Assembly (NCBI GenBank): GCA_002319965.1
Contig: DCJQ01000039.1
Coordinates: 66,573 to 130,572, forward strand
Length of the DNA: 64,000 bases
Source: Megasphaera sp. UBA1696
Lineage (GTDB): Bacteria; Bacillota; Negativicutes; Veillonellales; Megasphaeraceae
Direction of reading: 5' to 3'
Shown here: positions 17,128 to 26,806 of the stretch, piece by piece
Layout: each line of letters begins with the position of its first letter
How positions within the stretch are numbered: position 1 is the stretch's first letter
The notes under the pieces: generated by a model
The model's input: the letters and a program-made list of their open reading frames with translations, nothing else
Databases searched by the model: none
What the model was told of the DNA's origin: nothing
Position numbers and translations under genes: made by a program

Positions 17128-17623
17128 CGGCCAAGCCCTCCCAATGAAGGAGGGCTATTTTTTTATCGATGCCGCCGGCATAGCCCGTCGCCCTGCCACC
17201 GGCCCCTAAGACACGATGGCAGGGAATAATGATTGAAATAGGGTTGTGACCGACAGCGCCGCCAACGGCCTGCGGGGACATTTTCTTCCCCGTCTGGGAT
17301 TCCACGGCCTTGGCCAACTCGCCATAGGTCGTCGTCTGCCCGTAAGGAATCTGACAGAGGAGGCTCCACACGCGGCGGCGAAATTCATTGCCTTCCGGTG
17401 CCAAGGGCAGGCTCATGACAGCCGGCATACGGCCGGCAAAATAATCGTCGAGCCAGCGGACGGCCTGCTGCAGCACCGGCGTTTCTTTCACCGTCACCTC
17501 AGCCCCCTTCAATCCGTCCCTATCATATTTCTGCCCGTCAAACCAAAGACCGACTAAGGCCGTTTCATTGGCGGCCAAGGTCATGGCCCCTAAGGGCGAA
17601 GCATAACTCGTCGTGTAATACAT
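17117..17623 (-). CDS. ogt: Methylated-DNA-[protein]-cysteine S-methyltransferase
   Basis: 168 residues. Suicide repair enzyme removing O6-alkyl groups from guanine. C-terminal domain has QIPYGQTTTYGELA (helix-turn-helix entry), AVGGAVGHNPISIIIPCHRVLGAGG with the acceptor Cys in PCHR, then GYAGG. N-terminal ribonuclease-like domain is short, as in Ogt. Its 3' end overlaps the convergent lysR end by 11 bp. Confidence 0.95.
   Translation of the reverse strand: MYYTTSYASPLGAMTLAANETALVGLWFDGQKYDRDGLKGAEVTVKETPVLQQAVRWLDDYFAGRMPAVMSLPLAPEGNEFRRRVWSLLCQIPYGQTTTYGELAKAVESQTGKKMSPQAVGGAVGHNPISIIIPCHRVLGAGGRATGYAGGIDKKIALLHWEGLAVKA
17134..17164 (+). terminator. Intrinsic terminator after lysR
   Basis: Stem AGCCCTCC / GGAGGGCT (17134-17141, 17149-17156) followed by ATTTTTTT. 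It lies inside the 3' end of the convergent ogt gene, an economical arrangement. Confidence 0.8.
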
Positions 17624-17782
17624 CGTAAGTACATCCTTTCGATTATTGTGGTCAATCTTTACCTTTTAATTTTCACCTCACGGCTATTGTCTATACCGTT
17701 CAATCGGTTCTCAATAATTCCTAATTGTAAATCTCGTCATTCGACCATCTTACCATAAGATATATTCCAAGTATTAAAAGAA

Positions 17783-18814
17783 TCAATATTGAAGAAAAAT
17801 CCTGTAGTTATAATGTTTCTCTCCACCCATTTCCATTTTATACCTTTCATCTCCGCGAGATAAATCCAATCCTCGAATCGTTGAATGTTCCTGCAAATAT
17901 TTAACGCTTTCACTGATCATAACCTTACCCGGTGCATACTGTGAAAAATCACTATCCATGGCTACGATGGGAAAAACAATTTCATCAAAATTAGTGAGGA
18001 AACCACTCATAAAAGCAGCCGGGCGATTATTCAAAAGTAGGCAAAAAGTATAATGTGAATCCATCTTTTCCATAGCCCATGTCAAAGCAGAAAAATATCG
18101 ATGCTTAAGGAATGGAAAAAAATCTCGCTTGCGGTGTTTTCGTTCCGACTCTCTCTTCGTATAAATTCTCATCAAACTTGATAAAAGTTCTTTATTCTCG
18201 ATAGGTCCCCGAATTACTTCCAAACGAATCTCGGCATCCGTTTTCTTTGCTTTATTATAAGCCTTATGGAGGTTAGACCTGGAATTACGGGATAAACCCT
18301 GAAAATAACTTTCGTACTCATCTGGAAACATTACTTTAACACAGACTCGGTCCATTTCCATTTTCATACAGTACTGTTCAGACAACTCATTTTGATGCTG
18401 CATGAAGAAATGATAGAGTCGAGAGCGCTGATTTATTTTATAAAGTCTCAGTTCCATCCCACGAAATTGTTGACCTAACTCGTTTAAAGCCGAAAAAATC
18501 TGTTCGTCTGCAATATTTTTATCATAAATAAAATCTAAATTACCTGCCCCGCTAATATTTTCGCCAAAAATATAGACCTTATTCTTTTTGACAAATACCG
18601 GAATTACCATCAATGGCCTCGTCGGTTCCTTCTCAGCATAATAAATAAAGAAATGGTCTTTTTGGCGCAACGTTGTGGGTTTTACTTTTTTATATTTAAA
18701 AATATATTCATTATATTCTCTAGACGAGTAAGGAAACACATACGCATTCTCTTGATACAGTTTTTTCCAAGTCTCTGTCAAAGTCGAACTTTTCCAGTCA
18801 TACTCAATCAACAC
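17783..18814 (-). CDS. GNAT/FemAB-like acyltransferase of polysaccharide cluster
   Basis: 343 residues, visibly lower GC than neighbours. A double GNAT-like fold is suggested: SRNSRSNLHKAYNKAKKT resembles the FemAB/BioF2-like (GNAT_6) core, followed by HYTFCLLLNNRPAAFMSGF, and PGKVMISESVKYL at the C-terminal acyl-CoA site. Start is GTG at 18814 with GGAGG 9 nt upstream. It is the last gene of the unit with the epimerase, ugd and GT8. Such proteins add acyl or aminoacyl groups to sugar or lipid carriers; the exact reaction here is unknown. A 26-bp perfect palindrome separates it from the epimerase gene. Confidence 0.7.
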   Translation of the reverse strand: MLIEYDWKSSTLTETWKKLYQENAYVFPYSSREYNEYIFKYKKVKPTTLRQKDHFFIYYAEKEPTRPLMVIPVFVKKNKVYIFGENISGAGNLDFIYDKNIADEQIFSALNELGQQFRGMELRLYKINQRSRLYHFFMQHQNELSEQYCMKMEMDRVCVKVMFPDEYESYFQGLSRNSRSNLHKAYNKAKKTDAEIRLEVIRGPIENKELLSSLMRIYTKRESERKHRKRDFFPFLKHRYFSALTWAMEKMDSHYTFCLLLNNRPAAFMSGFLTNFDEIVFPIVAMDSDFSQYAPGKVMISESVKYLQEHSTIRGLDLSRGDERYKMEMGGEKHYNYRIFLQY

Positions 18815-18836
18815 TCCAACATTCCTCCAATGAACG

Positions 18837-18862
18837 AAAAAATACTATGCATAGTATTTTTT
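18837..18862. repeat. 26-bp perfect palindrome at the epimerase/GNAT junction
   Basis: Six A, TACTATGCATAGTA, six T: perfectly self-complementary, and it contains the epimerase stop codon (TAG). In RNA it could form an AU-rich hairpin with a trailing U run on the minus strand, a possible weak terminator inside the operon. Confidence 0.8.
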
Positions 18863-19846
18863 ATACCAAGCAGCAAACTGTTCCAGCCCTTCTTCAATCG
18901 TCGTTTCCGGCTTAAAATCAAAGTCACGCTGCAATTCGCTGACGTCAGCATAAGTCTGATAGACGTCGCCGGCCTGCATAGGCAAATATTCTTTTTCCGC
19001 CGTCTTCCCCAGCACCTTTTCCAAGACTTCGATGAAGTGCATGAGCTGCTCCGGCTGATGATTGCCGATGTTGTAGACCTTATAACGGTCGCCCGACGCA
19101 TTTTTCTGAGGTGGGTTGGAAAGCATGTGCTCTATGCCGGTGACGATGTCGTCGACGTAGGTAAAGTCGCGGTACATATCGCCGTGATTATAAATTTGAA
19201 TGGCTTCCCCATTGCGTATCTTATTAGCAAACTTGAAATAAGCCATATCCGGGCGGCCGTAAGGACCATAGACCGTAAAGAAGCGCAGGCCCGTCGCCGG
19301 AACCCCATAGAGATGGCTGTACGTATAGGCCATGAGCTCGTTTGACTTCTTCGTCGCAGCATAGAGGCTGATGGGATGATCGACATTGTCCGTCGTCGAA
19401 AAAGGCGTCTTCTCCTGATTGCCGTAGACCGAGGAACTGGACGCGAACAGCAGATGCGTAACACCGTGGTGACGGCAGGCTTCGAGGATATTGAAGAAGC
19501 CGATAATATTGGAATCAATGTACGTCCGCGGATGATCGATGCTGTAGCGGACGCCGGCCTGAGCCGCCAGATTAACGACGATATCCGGATGAAACGACGA
19601 AAAAGTTTGTTCTACGGCCTGTTCGTCAGCTAAATCGCCCTTCACAAAGGTAAAATTCGGGAACTGGTGCAAAATTTCGAGGCGAGCATCTTTTAGCGTG
19701 ACGTCATAATAATCATTGAGATTGTCGAAGCCCAGGACCGTCGCCCCTTTCGCCAACAACCGCTTGGCCAGGTGGAAACCGATAAATCCGGCAGCCCCGG
19801 TGATGAGGACTTTTTGTGTTATATCAAAGGGTTTAAAATTTGCCAT
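18845..19846 (-). CDS. NAD-dependent epimerase, probable UDP-glucuronate 4-epimerase
   Basis: 333 residues of the extended SDR family. VLITGAAGFIGFHLAKRLL is the NAD loop, DNLNDYYD is typical of the CapI/LspL glucuronate branch, and the catalytic YAATKKSNE (YxxxK) and FFTVYGPYGRPDMAYFKF segments follow. ATG at 19846 has AGGGGAGA upstream; the longer frame reaches into ugd. Directly downstream of ugd, which supplies UDP-glucuronate, so together they would make UDP-galacturonate for surface polysaccharide. Substrate assignment is by motif and context. Confidence 0.88.
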   Translation of the reverse strand: MANFKPFDITQKVLITGAAGFIGFHLAKRLLAKGATVLGFDNLNDYYDVTLKDARLEILHQFPNFTFVKGDLADEQAVEQTFSSFHPDIVVNLAAQAGVRYSIDHPRTYIDSNIIGFFNILEACRHHGVTHLLFASSSSVYGNQEKTPFSTTDNVDHPISLYAATKKSNELMAYTYSHLYGVPATGLRFFTVYGPYGRPDMAYFKFANKIRNGEAIQIYNHGDMYRDFTYVDDIVTGIEHMLSNPPQKNASGDRYKVYNIGNHQPEQLMHFIEVLEKVLGKTAEKEYLPMQAGDVYQTYADVSELQRDFDFKPETTIEEGLEQFAAWYKKYYA

Positions 19847-19862
19847 ATTCAGTTCTCCCCTC

Positions 19863-21029
19863 TTAATCGCGGTCAAAAAGATCACGCGTATATACTTTAT
19901 CCTTGACATCGGCCAATTTATCCGACCAGCGATTCGAAATGATGATATCGCTCATCTTTTTGAATTCGTCTAAATCGCGAATGACGCGAGAATGGAAAAA
20001 GGCTTCTTCTTTCAGCGTCGGTTCATAGACGACGACTTCAATGCCCTTGGCCTTGATACGCTTCATGACCCCTTGAATAGCCGAAGCCCGGAAATTATCG
20101 GAGTGACTCTTCATCGTCAGCCGATAGACCCCGACAATGCGGGGATTTTGAGCAATGAGCATATCGGCAATATGGTCCTTTCGCGTCCGATTGGCGGCGA
20201 CAATAGCAGAAATCAGATTTTGAGGCACATCCTGATAGTTGGCCAAGAGCTGCTTTGTATCTTTCGGCAGGCAATAACCGCCATAACCGAAGGATGGATT
20301 ATTATAGAAATCCCCGATTCGAGGATCGAGGCAGACGCCCTTAATGATTTCCTTGGTGTGAAGACCGCGCATTTCGGCATACGAATCGAGTTCGTTGAAG
20401 TAGGCCACGCGCAGCGCCAAATACGTATTGGCAAAGAGTTTTATCGCTTCCGCTTCTGTCGAACCGGTAAACAAGACGGGTATATCTTCCTTGACGGCCC
20501 CTTCGACCAATAAATTAGCAAAGGTTTTGGCTCGGTCCGATACTTCGCCGACGACGATGCGCGACGGATGAAGATTATCGTAAAGGGCCTTCCCTTCCCG
20601 CAAGAACTCCGGCGAGAATAAAATATTATCCGTCTTGTATTTGTCCTTGATTTGCTTCGTATAGCCCACAGGCACCGTCGATTTAATGACCATGACGGCC
20701 CTAGGATTGATGGCCAACACTTCTTCGATAACCGTTTCTACCGACGACGTATCAAAAAAGTTCCGCTTGGGATCATAATTCGTCGGCGTCGAAATAATGA
20801 CGAAATCAGCCCCGGTAAAAGCCTCTTTCGGATCAAGGGTCGCCTTAAAGTGCAGGTCGTCACGCTGCAAAAAAGCCGAAATATCGGCATCAATAATAGG
20901 CGAAAGGCCTTTATTCAACAACGCGACTTTCTCAGGCACGATATCGAGAGCCACGACATCATGGTGTTGTGCAAGTAAGATTCCATTTGAAAGACCGACA
21001 TACCCCGTTCCGGCAACAGCAATTTTCAT
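19863..21029 (-). CDS. ugd: UDP-glucose 6-dehydrogenase
   Basis: 388 residues. Oxidises UDP-glucose to UDP-glucuronate with two NAD+. N-terminal [20 protein letters not shown]ossmann loop, [15 protein letters not shown], and the catalytic-cysteine segment [15 protein letters not shown] are all present. The length and [11 protein letters not shown] form match the short Ugd class found in LPS or capsule clusters. Followed 16 bp later by the epimerase. Confidence 0.95.
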   Translation of the reverse strand: MKIAVAGTGYVGLSNGILLAQHHDVVALDIVPEKVALLNKGLSPIIDADISAFLQRDDLHFKATLDPKEAFTGADFVIISTPTNYDPKRNFFDTSSVETVIEEVLAINPRAVMVIKSTVPVGYTKQIKDKYKTDNILFSPEFLREGKALYDNLHPSRIVVGEVSDRAKTFANLLVEGAVKEDIPVLFTGSTEAEAIKLFANTYLALRVAYFNELDSYAEMRGLHTKEIIKGVCLDPRIGDFYNNPSFGYGGYCLPKDTKQLLANYQDVPQNLISAIVAANRTRKDHIADMLIAQNPRIVGVYRLTMKSHSDNFRASAIQGVMKRIKAKGIEVVVYEPTLKEEAFFHSRVIRDLDEFKKMSDIIISNRWSDKLADVKDKVYTRDLFDRD

Positions 21030-21061
21030 TTATATCAACCACCGATTCCTAAACAACTCAA

Positions 21062-22063
21062 TTATTTGCATCCGCATTTATAACAAATTCTTAAAAGGGA
21101 ATACCAAAGCATCCCCTGTATATACTTTCCATAATCACCGCGCCCTTTATGGTAGATGCCCCAATATTTAAAGTCATGATAATTGGCAGCCTTCTTAATG
21201 GGCAGCAGATTGGTAATCGTCGTCCAAGGGGACAGCTTGTTATACTGTCTCCATTGTCTATCAAAATCCGATAGTACCATTTGCCACGGCTTCCGTCTCC
21301 CCGTCCAGTGGACAATGACACTGCCGCCCCGGTCAAATTCACCGCCGTCATAGACGTTGTATTTACTGGGCAAAAAATCGTTCTGCCCATCAAAAACCAA
21401 ATTTAATACATCTTGGCTTTGGCCTAAAAAACGCTCCCGCGGCTCTCCCTGATAGGAAAAGCAAAGCTCCGTAATGCCTTGCGCTTCCCATGAGGAGATA
21501 TCTACCATCATGACGCCGTCATTAAAATACTTTCCGTTTTTTAATTTTAAATATCCGGCTCGATAGTCGATAGCCTCTTCCCGCTCCGAAACAGCACCCA
21601 TGGGGCTGGATAAATTCAGACTCCATAAGGGCTGTAAGGAGGCCGTACACATCGTATCGGCATCTAAATAAATATACTTATGAGTATATTTTTTTAAAAC
21701 TTTAGGCATATACAGCCGCGCATAGGTTATCCGAGAAAACCGCTCGACCTTGATATGAAAGTCTGCAAAGGGCTCCATATTGAGCACGTATAGGATGCAT
21801 CGACAGCAGTACTGTTTGGCCAGCCTTTCTATTTTTTCCATGTTTTCATGACTGCAGCCGTCCGTAAAAATATGGAAAGTAAATGCCATAGCCTTATTAT
21901 TTTCCAATACGGAAACAACCGAGGCTCCCATAATGGATATAAATGCATCATTGACGTTATAACAAATATGGCAGCATTCCCCTTTTGTATTGGAGTAATC
22001 ATAATCCGTCACGGATTTTAGAAAGTTGCTTTCTTTAAAAAATGATTTGTTAAATTGTTTCAT
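21062..22063 (-). CDS. Glycosyltransferase family 8 (LPS galactosyl/glucosyltransferase-like)
   Basis: 333 residues. GT-A fold retaining transferase: CHICYNVNDAFISIMGASVVS at the N-terminus, the metal-binding YLDADTMC (DxD), FNDGVMMVDI, and a C-terminal part with HWTGRRKPW, all standard for GT8/WaaJ-type enzymes using UDP-sugars. ATG at 22063 has GAGGG 10-11 nt upstream; a GTG five codons earlier is less likely. First gene of the GT8-ugd-epimerase-GNAT unit. Confidence 0.9.
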   Translation of the reverse strand: MKQFNKSFFKESNFLKSVTDYDYSNTKGECCHICYNVNDAFISIMGASVVSVLENNKAMAFTFHIFTDGCSHENMEKIERLAKQYCCRCILYVLNMEPFADFHIKVERFSRITYARLYMPKVLKKYTHKYIYLDADTMCTASLQPLWSLNLSSPMGAVSEREEAIDYRAGYLKLKNGKYFNDGVMMVDISSWEAQGITELCFSYQGEPRERFLGQSQDVLNLVFDGQNDFLPSKYNVYDGGEFDRGGSVIVHWTGRRKPWQMVLSDFDRQWRQYNKLSPWTTITNLLPIKKAANYHDFKYWGIYHKGRGDYGKYIQGMLWYSLLRICYKCGCK

Positions 22064-22563
22064 AAATGACTCCCTCACACGATAAATCGGGATGATTCAC
22101 ACACTAGTCCTGTAGGAAAAAGCAGTGCTCCCAAACGTTATGACACATCAGCTCGGATCTATAAAAAAGAAATAGCCGTCAGCCCCATGTTCCATAGGCG
22201 CCCTATCACTTCAACCTTCGTTATTATACTATAAATGGTAAAAAAAAACTATACGGCATGATTCAGTACCACGGGTATCAGGTCATAATCAGATACCCAT
22301 TAAAATATTCATGCAATATTAGGCATGCTTATAAGCCGTATATACTTAAAGGCAAAATACGCCATAATAGCCTCTCTTTGATGACATACCCCGACGTCTG
22401 AAAAAAAAAGCATAAAAATATGGCCTCCTTCCCAACCCTTGGCCTATTGCCATAAGCTAAGAAGAAAGGCCATGCAGCCTCAGACCGGTAAGGCCTCTTT
22501 TCCCAGTTTCAAAAAAAATGAAGCACTGCCGCTCATCGTAAAAAGGGTAAACCGCCTGCGCCG
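22064..22563. other. 500-bp AT-rich intergenic region between two polysaccharide units
   Basis: No coding frame with a ribosome site was found. On the minus strand it holds, in order, a possible terminator for the upstream glycosyltransferase unit (TATGGC/GCCATA arms at 22454-22449 and 22424-22419, then a T-rich stretch) and a TATAAT (22228-22223) with a weak -35 that may drive the GT8 unit, giving a 5' leader of about 150 nt. The region looks like a junction between separately acquired blocks. Confidence 0.5.
22223..22228 (-). promoter_or_regulatory. Candidate -10 of the GT8-ugd unit
   Basis: TATAAT on the minus strand at 22228-22223; the -35 position reads TAGTTT, a poor match, so the promoter may need an activator. 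Confidence 0.4.
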
Positions 22564-23526
22564 TCATCGCCATCTTCGTTTCGGATAATAGTGCACCAGC
22601 GAAGCCAGGCCATAGGACGTCGTGTAGGTCAGGTATTCCAGTTTTTTCCCCAACGGCATCGGTGTATCGCGAAGGAAACGCTTTAATACCTCTCGATGCT
22701 CGTTCAGTGTCCGATTATAATCCTCTTCGCAGCGATACTTAATATCATAACGCAAAAGGGCAATGATTGAGCGAACATACCCGCGAAAAGCACTGTCTAA
22801 GACGGCGCCGATGATGCCGTCCTCCTCCAGCCTCCGATAGATGCGCTCATGGACCTTAAAATTTCCGATCCAAACGTCTTTCGTATCTTTCCGAGATAAA
22901 CTGTCTTCATGCTGAATATAGTGGTAAAAGATATTGGATACGAGAGCTATGGACCTCGCTTTAAGGAGAATTTCGGTCACGAACAGCTTATCTTCTGAAT
23001 AGGCCAGTTTTTCATTAAACCGTATATCGCCGATGAGCTCCCGACGATAGACTTTATTCCAAGAGCTGTCGATAAAATAGCCTTTTTTCGACAGATAATT
23101 CAGCGGCAAATTACTGACTTCGACCGTTCCTGCCTCATAAGGAATCGCTTTATAAGCAGATTCTTTTATGACGCGGCAATTGACGAAATCCGTTTTCTCC
23201 CGTTCTAAGACGTCGATCATGACTTCGTACATCTTAGCATCGATGCAGTCATCACTGTCGATAAAAGCAATATAGCGTCCTTGAGCTTCTGCAAGGCCGC
23301 GGTTGCGGGCTGAACTGACGCCGCCATTTTCTTTAGGAATGACGCGTACTCTTTCGTCTCGGGAAGCCATTTTCTGACAGAGGACGAGACTATTATCCGT
23401 AGAGCCGTCATCGATAACGAGAACTTCCATATCGCGATAGGTCTGGGCTAATACACTCTCCAAGGTATCCTGCACATAGCATTCATTATTGTAAACAGGC
23501 ATGATAATGCTCAACGATGGCTTCAT
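22564..23526 (-). CDS. Glycosyltransferase family 2
   Basis: 320 residues. Opens with LSIIMPVYNNECYVQDTLESVLAQTY, has VLVIDDGSTDNS, and the DxD-type IAFIDSDDCID near residue 90, then NKVYRRELI: classic GT-A family 2. Inverting transfer of a sugar from a nucleotide donor to a lipid or oligosaccharide acceptor. Its ATG overlaps the WaaL stop as ATGA. Acceptor and donor cannot be read from sequence. Last gene of the upstream unit. Confidence 0.9.
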   Translation of the reverse strand: MKPSLSIIMPVYNNECYVQDTLESVLAQTYRDMEVLVIDDGSTDNSLVLCQKMASRDERVRVIPKENGGVSSARNRGLAEAQGRYIAFIDSDDCIDAKMYEVMIDVLEREKTDFVNCRVIKESAYKAIPYEAGTVEVSNLPLNYLSKKGYFIDSSWNKVYRRELIGDIRFNEKLAYSEDKLFVTEILLKARSIALVSNIFYHYIQHEDSLSRKDTKDVWIGNFKVHERIYRRLEEDGIIGAVLDSAFRGYVRSIIALLRYDIKYRCEEDYNRTLNEHREVLKRFLRDTPMPLGKKLEYLTYTTSYGLASLVHYYPKRRWR

Positions 23527-24731
23527 GGGTGACTCGTCTCCTTTTTATAGTGTTCCCGGCTGTAAATCACCATGCCCCAATAAAACCAATAGAGATGCAT
23601 CGTATGGCGATTGAAAAAATCATAGTCAAAGAGTCCGAAGAGGTAAATAGCTAATATCGGAAGGAAAAAGCCAATCAGCCAGGGAAGCCCCGGACCATGA
23701 TTCCGATAGAAGGCGATGAGCGAGGCCATAAAGGTTTTTAGCTGAAATAAAATGAGAATCAAAAAGCCGCTCAAGCCGACGAGTCCCGTTTCATTCCAAA
23801 CTTGCAGATAAATATTATGCGGCGATTGGATATTTTTTTCATGGAAAGGATTTTCTGCTTCAAATCGTTCATGATAGACTTCGCCCCAACGGCCGAGGCC
23901 GATACCGATGTAAGGCTTTTCCTCAATGAGCTGAACTGCCACCTGGGTCAAATAGACCCGTCCGTCTTGACTGATATCGCGATGGAGGCGGTCAGAAATA
24001 AACTGCGGCGCAGCTATACCAAGTCCCAAGCAGGCCAGAACGAGAAGGGCGACCAAGCCTTTTACCACCAGCCAATCCCGGCCTAAGCAGGCGAAGAGCA
24101 GCAACACAAAAAAGACGATGGAAAAGGCCAAATAGGCATTGCGGGAGCCCGTACAGAGAATGGCGGCCAAAGAAGCCAAACAGACTAAGACTATCAAAAA
24201 AGACGTCTTCGGCCAAAGAGCACGGAAGCGAATCGTGCCAAATAATACGGCAGGCAGCAGTACCAACAGGGTGCTTGCTAAAACGTTAGGACTGCTGAAG
24301 GGGCCAAATAAGCGATTATTCTGCCAAATCGGATCCGCAGCCACCACCCCTAAATACCAGAGTAGAGACAGAGACAGGCCGGCCCAAACGGCAGGAAAAG
24401 TCCCCTTCCCCGGCCGCGCCATAAGGATGACTAAGAGGAGCGGCAACAGGCGTTCTATGTACTTTAAAAGCACGACAGGCTGCCCGTTATTAAAGGGAAT
24501 CGTCAAGGCTGCCGTACCAAAAAAGATGACAATGGCCACTACGGTTTGCCAAACGATGGACGTTTTCCACAGCGTGCCCATGACAGACCGACCTTCTTTT
24601 TTACAAAGGATCACGTGAGTCACAAAAGATGCCGTCATCAGTGAGCCCGATCCGGCACCACAGCTGAGGGCCAATAAAAAGATTGGAACGTATGGAAGAT
24701 ACGTTTGTTGAAATATTCGCCAATAAGCCAT
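23523..24731 (-). CDS. O-antigen ligase family membrane protein (WaaL-like)
   Basis: 402 residues with about ten to twelve hydrophobic segments and the Wzy_C-type large periplasmic loop around residues 270-310: IGIGLGRWGEVY, then SPHNIYLQVWNETGLVGLSGFL, where the family's conserved His and hydrophobic exit helix lie. Joins undecaprenyl-linked polysaccharide to lipid A-core in LPS-bearing cells. ATG at 24731 chosen over a TTG two codons upstream. Supports a diderm envelope. A polymerase function (Wzy) is the alternative. Confidence 0.85.
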   Translation of the reverse strand: MAYWRIFQQTYLPYVPIFLLALSCGAGSGSLMTASFVTHVILCKKEGRSVMGTLWKTSIVWQTVVAIVIFFGTAALTIPFNNGQPVVLLKYIERLLPLLLVILMARPGKGTFPAVWAGLSLSLLWYLGVVAADPIWQNNRLFGPFSSPNVLASTLLVLLPAVLFGTIRFRALWPKTSFLIVLVCLASLAAILCTGSRNAYLAFSIVFFVLLLFACLGRDWLVVKGLVALLVLACLGLGIAAPQFISDRLHRDISQDGRVYLTQVAVQLIEEKPYIGIGLGRWGEVYHERFEAENPFHEKNIQSPHNIYLQVWNETGLVGLSGFLILILFQLKTFMASLIAFYRNHGPGLPWLIGFFLPILAIYLFGLFDYDFFNRHTMHLYWFYWGMVIYSREHYKKETSHP

Positions 24732-24764
24732 AAACAAGTCTCCACTCTGGCCGAGTCGTGCCGG

Positions 24765-26795
24765 TCAAAGCCAGGCATCAACAGGCCGTAATAATTCAGG
24801 CCGCTGCAGACAATACGCCGTCAAGCATTTCTCAGCTGCGCAAATATCGTCATAGGGCGCATCTCCTTGAAGGACATCAGCGCCAGAAGTTGCTGTCAGT
24901 GATTGATAATGGGTTTCTCCGCAGCCGCCAATGGAATCCAAATTCACCCAATGATGGGGCGTGACGCATGACATTACCGTATCAGTCAGGGATTCAAACA
25001 GTGAATAGTAGGTAAATCCCGCCGGTGCAATGAGTTCAAAAAGGGTCGGTAAAATATTCATATGACTGCCGATACGATTGCCTGCCAACGAATCCTTATC
25101 GAGTTCTCGATGATGGAACATGAGGACCGGCGAATGGAGCTCCCGGAAGGTATATGCCCGCTTCATAAAGGACGTATGCTGCAGTTCCGGGCACTTGAAG
25201 CCATGGTCACCGGTGACGATAAACAGGCTGTCAGGATAGGCCGCCTTCATCTTTTGAATAAACTCATTGATAGCTCTGTCAGCATACCAAAAGGTTCCCA
25301 AGGTCTTAGGGATAATCGATTCCTTTAACACATCGGGCTGAACCTTCATAATTTTTTTAGCATTAAAGCCAAGATCTTTTAAAGGCAGCTTATACGGCCC
25401 ATGATTCGATGTCGTATAGACAAAGTGGAACTGCGGCATATCATCACTTCGCGCTTGTATCATCTCAGCAACCTTGTTCAGGAAAATATGGTCGTAGACG
25501 CCGACCCAGGATCGCGGCGCTTTCGGACCGCAGATATCGGTACCGGAATAGGAATGGTTAAACCCGCAAGCCGGCGCAAAGTGGTTGAAATTGCCATGAG
25601 ATAAGCTGCCGCCGTACCAATAATTCGTTTCATAGCCCAGCTTGCGCAGCTGTATCGGCAGTGACGTCGGCAGCGTCCCTTCCCAAAAAGGTTCTCTCTC
25701 ATTCAGTTCCATACCGGCATCAAAGATTCCCAGCATGAGGCCGACGATAGACGGACGGGAAATGATGCCGCCGGATAACGTCGTATTGATAGACGCCGTA
25801 TGGGCATCATGCATCAATTTTTTTCCTTCATCGGCAATATGAAGGTCGGCAAAGGCCGGATCGAAATAAGGCTGAGAATAACTTTCACCGACAACTAAGA
25901 AAATATGGGACGGCCGCTTTATCTTAGGCCCTTTTGCCTGGTGAGTAACAGCCTTCAAAGCCTCATTAAAAGAATCTGTCGTCCCGCCCCTTTGCTCAAT
26001 AAAGGGCTTTACGAAAGCGAGATTTTCTGCCGGGCTTCGCTGCATCCGCTCACTCATGCGGCGATGGCCGAGCATCTTTAAGGCAATCAAATCATCGACG
26101 GTGGCTTTAGCCAAAAAGGGATCGCTCTTGACAATGGCCGGAATCGTATCCCATTCCGGTTTATCATCGTGCCAAAAGGTACCGCCGTAGCGAAAAAAGT
26201 AAAAAGCACCGATAAAAAACAAGATGAGAGAAGCATTGAAAACATAATAATGCCAGCCGCTGATGGACGGATAGGGAATCACCGGCGTCGACAACATAGC
26301 GTGAAGGACGAAAAAGATAATGGCTACGTAAGGAATGAGCATGGCCAATTTTCGAGCCCCATGGTATTGATGAAAAAAGATGTCGATGAGGTTGTTTTTT
26401 TCAGCCTTTTCACCGAGAAAGACGATATTATTAAAAATATCGTGAAACTGGTTATAGAAAATCATTTTTCCAACGAAAGCAACGTAGAGGACAACGCTGT
26501 AAAGGATGCCCAGTAAGATACGTATCAGATCGCCGTACTGGCTCCAAACCCCTATGAAAAGACCGGGCAGCGTAACCAGGACCATCGAAAAGACAAAGAC
26601 ATAAGCATTTAAATCCATGCCCCACCAAAAACCGAAGCGAAAACATTCCCACAAGGCAGTCCGCTTGCCGGCAAAACCCGGATACGGATTATGGACATAA
26701 ATGAAGATGCCTCTGAATACGGCACATAAAATCGGAAAAAAGATCCATACCTTGACATCCTGTTGAACTGCTAAAAAAAACTGCTCAAACACCAT
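24765..26795 (-). CDS. LtaS-type sulfatase/phosphoglycerol transferase family membrane protein
   Basis: 676 residues. About five N-terminal membrane helices (to about 220), then an extracytoplasmic alkaline-phosphatase-like domain: FLVVGESYSQPYF (metal Glu), ASINTTLSGGIISRPS with the nucleophile Thr, YTTSNHGPY, and IVTGDHG (metal Asp and His) around residue 545. Architecture equals lipoteichoic acid synthase and related phosphoglycerol or phosphoethanolamine transferases. In an O-antigen ligase cluster of a diderm it more likely decorates LPS or a glycan with a phospho-group; the donor is unknown. GGGAGGA precedes the ATG; 11 bp after the upstream GT4 stop. Confidence 0.85.
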   Translation of the reverse strand: MVFEQFFLAVQQDVKVWIFFPILCAVFRGIFIYVHNPYPGFAGKRTALWECFRFGFWWGMDLNAYVFVFSMVLVTLPGLFIGVWSQYGDLIRILLGILYSVVLYVAFVGKMIFYNQFHDIFNNIVFLGEKAEKNNLIDIFFHQYHGARKLAMLIPYVAIIFFVLHAMLSTPVIPYPSISGWHYYVFNASLILFFIGAFYFFRYGGTFWHDDKPEWDTIPAIVKSDPFLAKATVDDLIALKMLGHRRMSERMQRSPAENLAFVKPFIEQRGGTTDSFNEALKAVTHQAKGPKIKRPSHIFLVVGESYSQPYFDPAFADLHIADEGKKLMHDAHTASINTTLSGGIISRPSIVGLMLGIFDAGMELNEREPFWEGTLPTSLPIQLRKLGYETNYWYGGSLSHGNFNHFAPACGFNHSYSGTDICGPKAPRSWVGVYDHIFLNKVAEMIQARSDDMPQFHFVYTTSNHGPYKLPLKDLGFNAKKIMKVQPDVLKESIIPKTLGTFWYADRAINEFIQKMKAAYPDSLFIVTGDHGFKCPELQHTSFMKRAYTFRELHSPVLMFHHRELDKDSLAGNRIGSHMNILPTLFELIAPAGFTYYSLFESLTDTVMSCVTPHHWVNLDSIGGCGETHYQSLTATSGADVLQGDAPYDDICAAEKCLTAYCLQRPELLRPVDAWL

Positions 26796-26806
26796 CTATT
26801 CCTCCC

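Noticed and set aside
22064..22563. Search for a degraded gene or small RNA in the 500-bp gap
   Set aside because: No frame with recognisable protein remnants; only a weak terminator and a -10 box could be supported.
24765..26795. Calling the sulfatase ltaS outright
   Set aside because: Architecture fits, but the diderm context and O-antigen ligase neighbour make the donor and acceptor uncertain.
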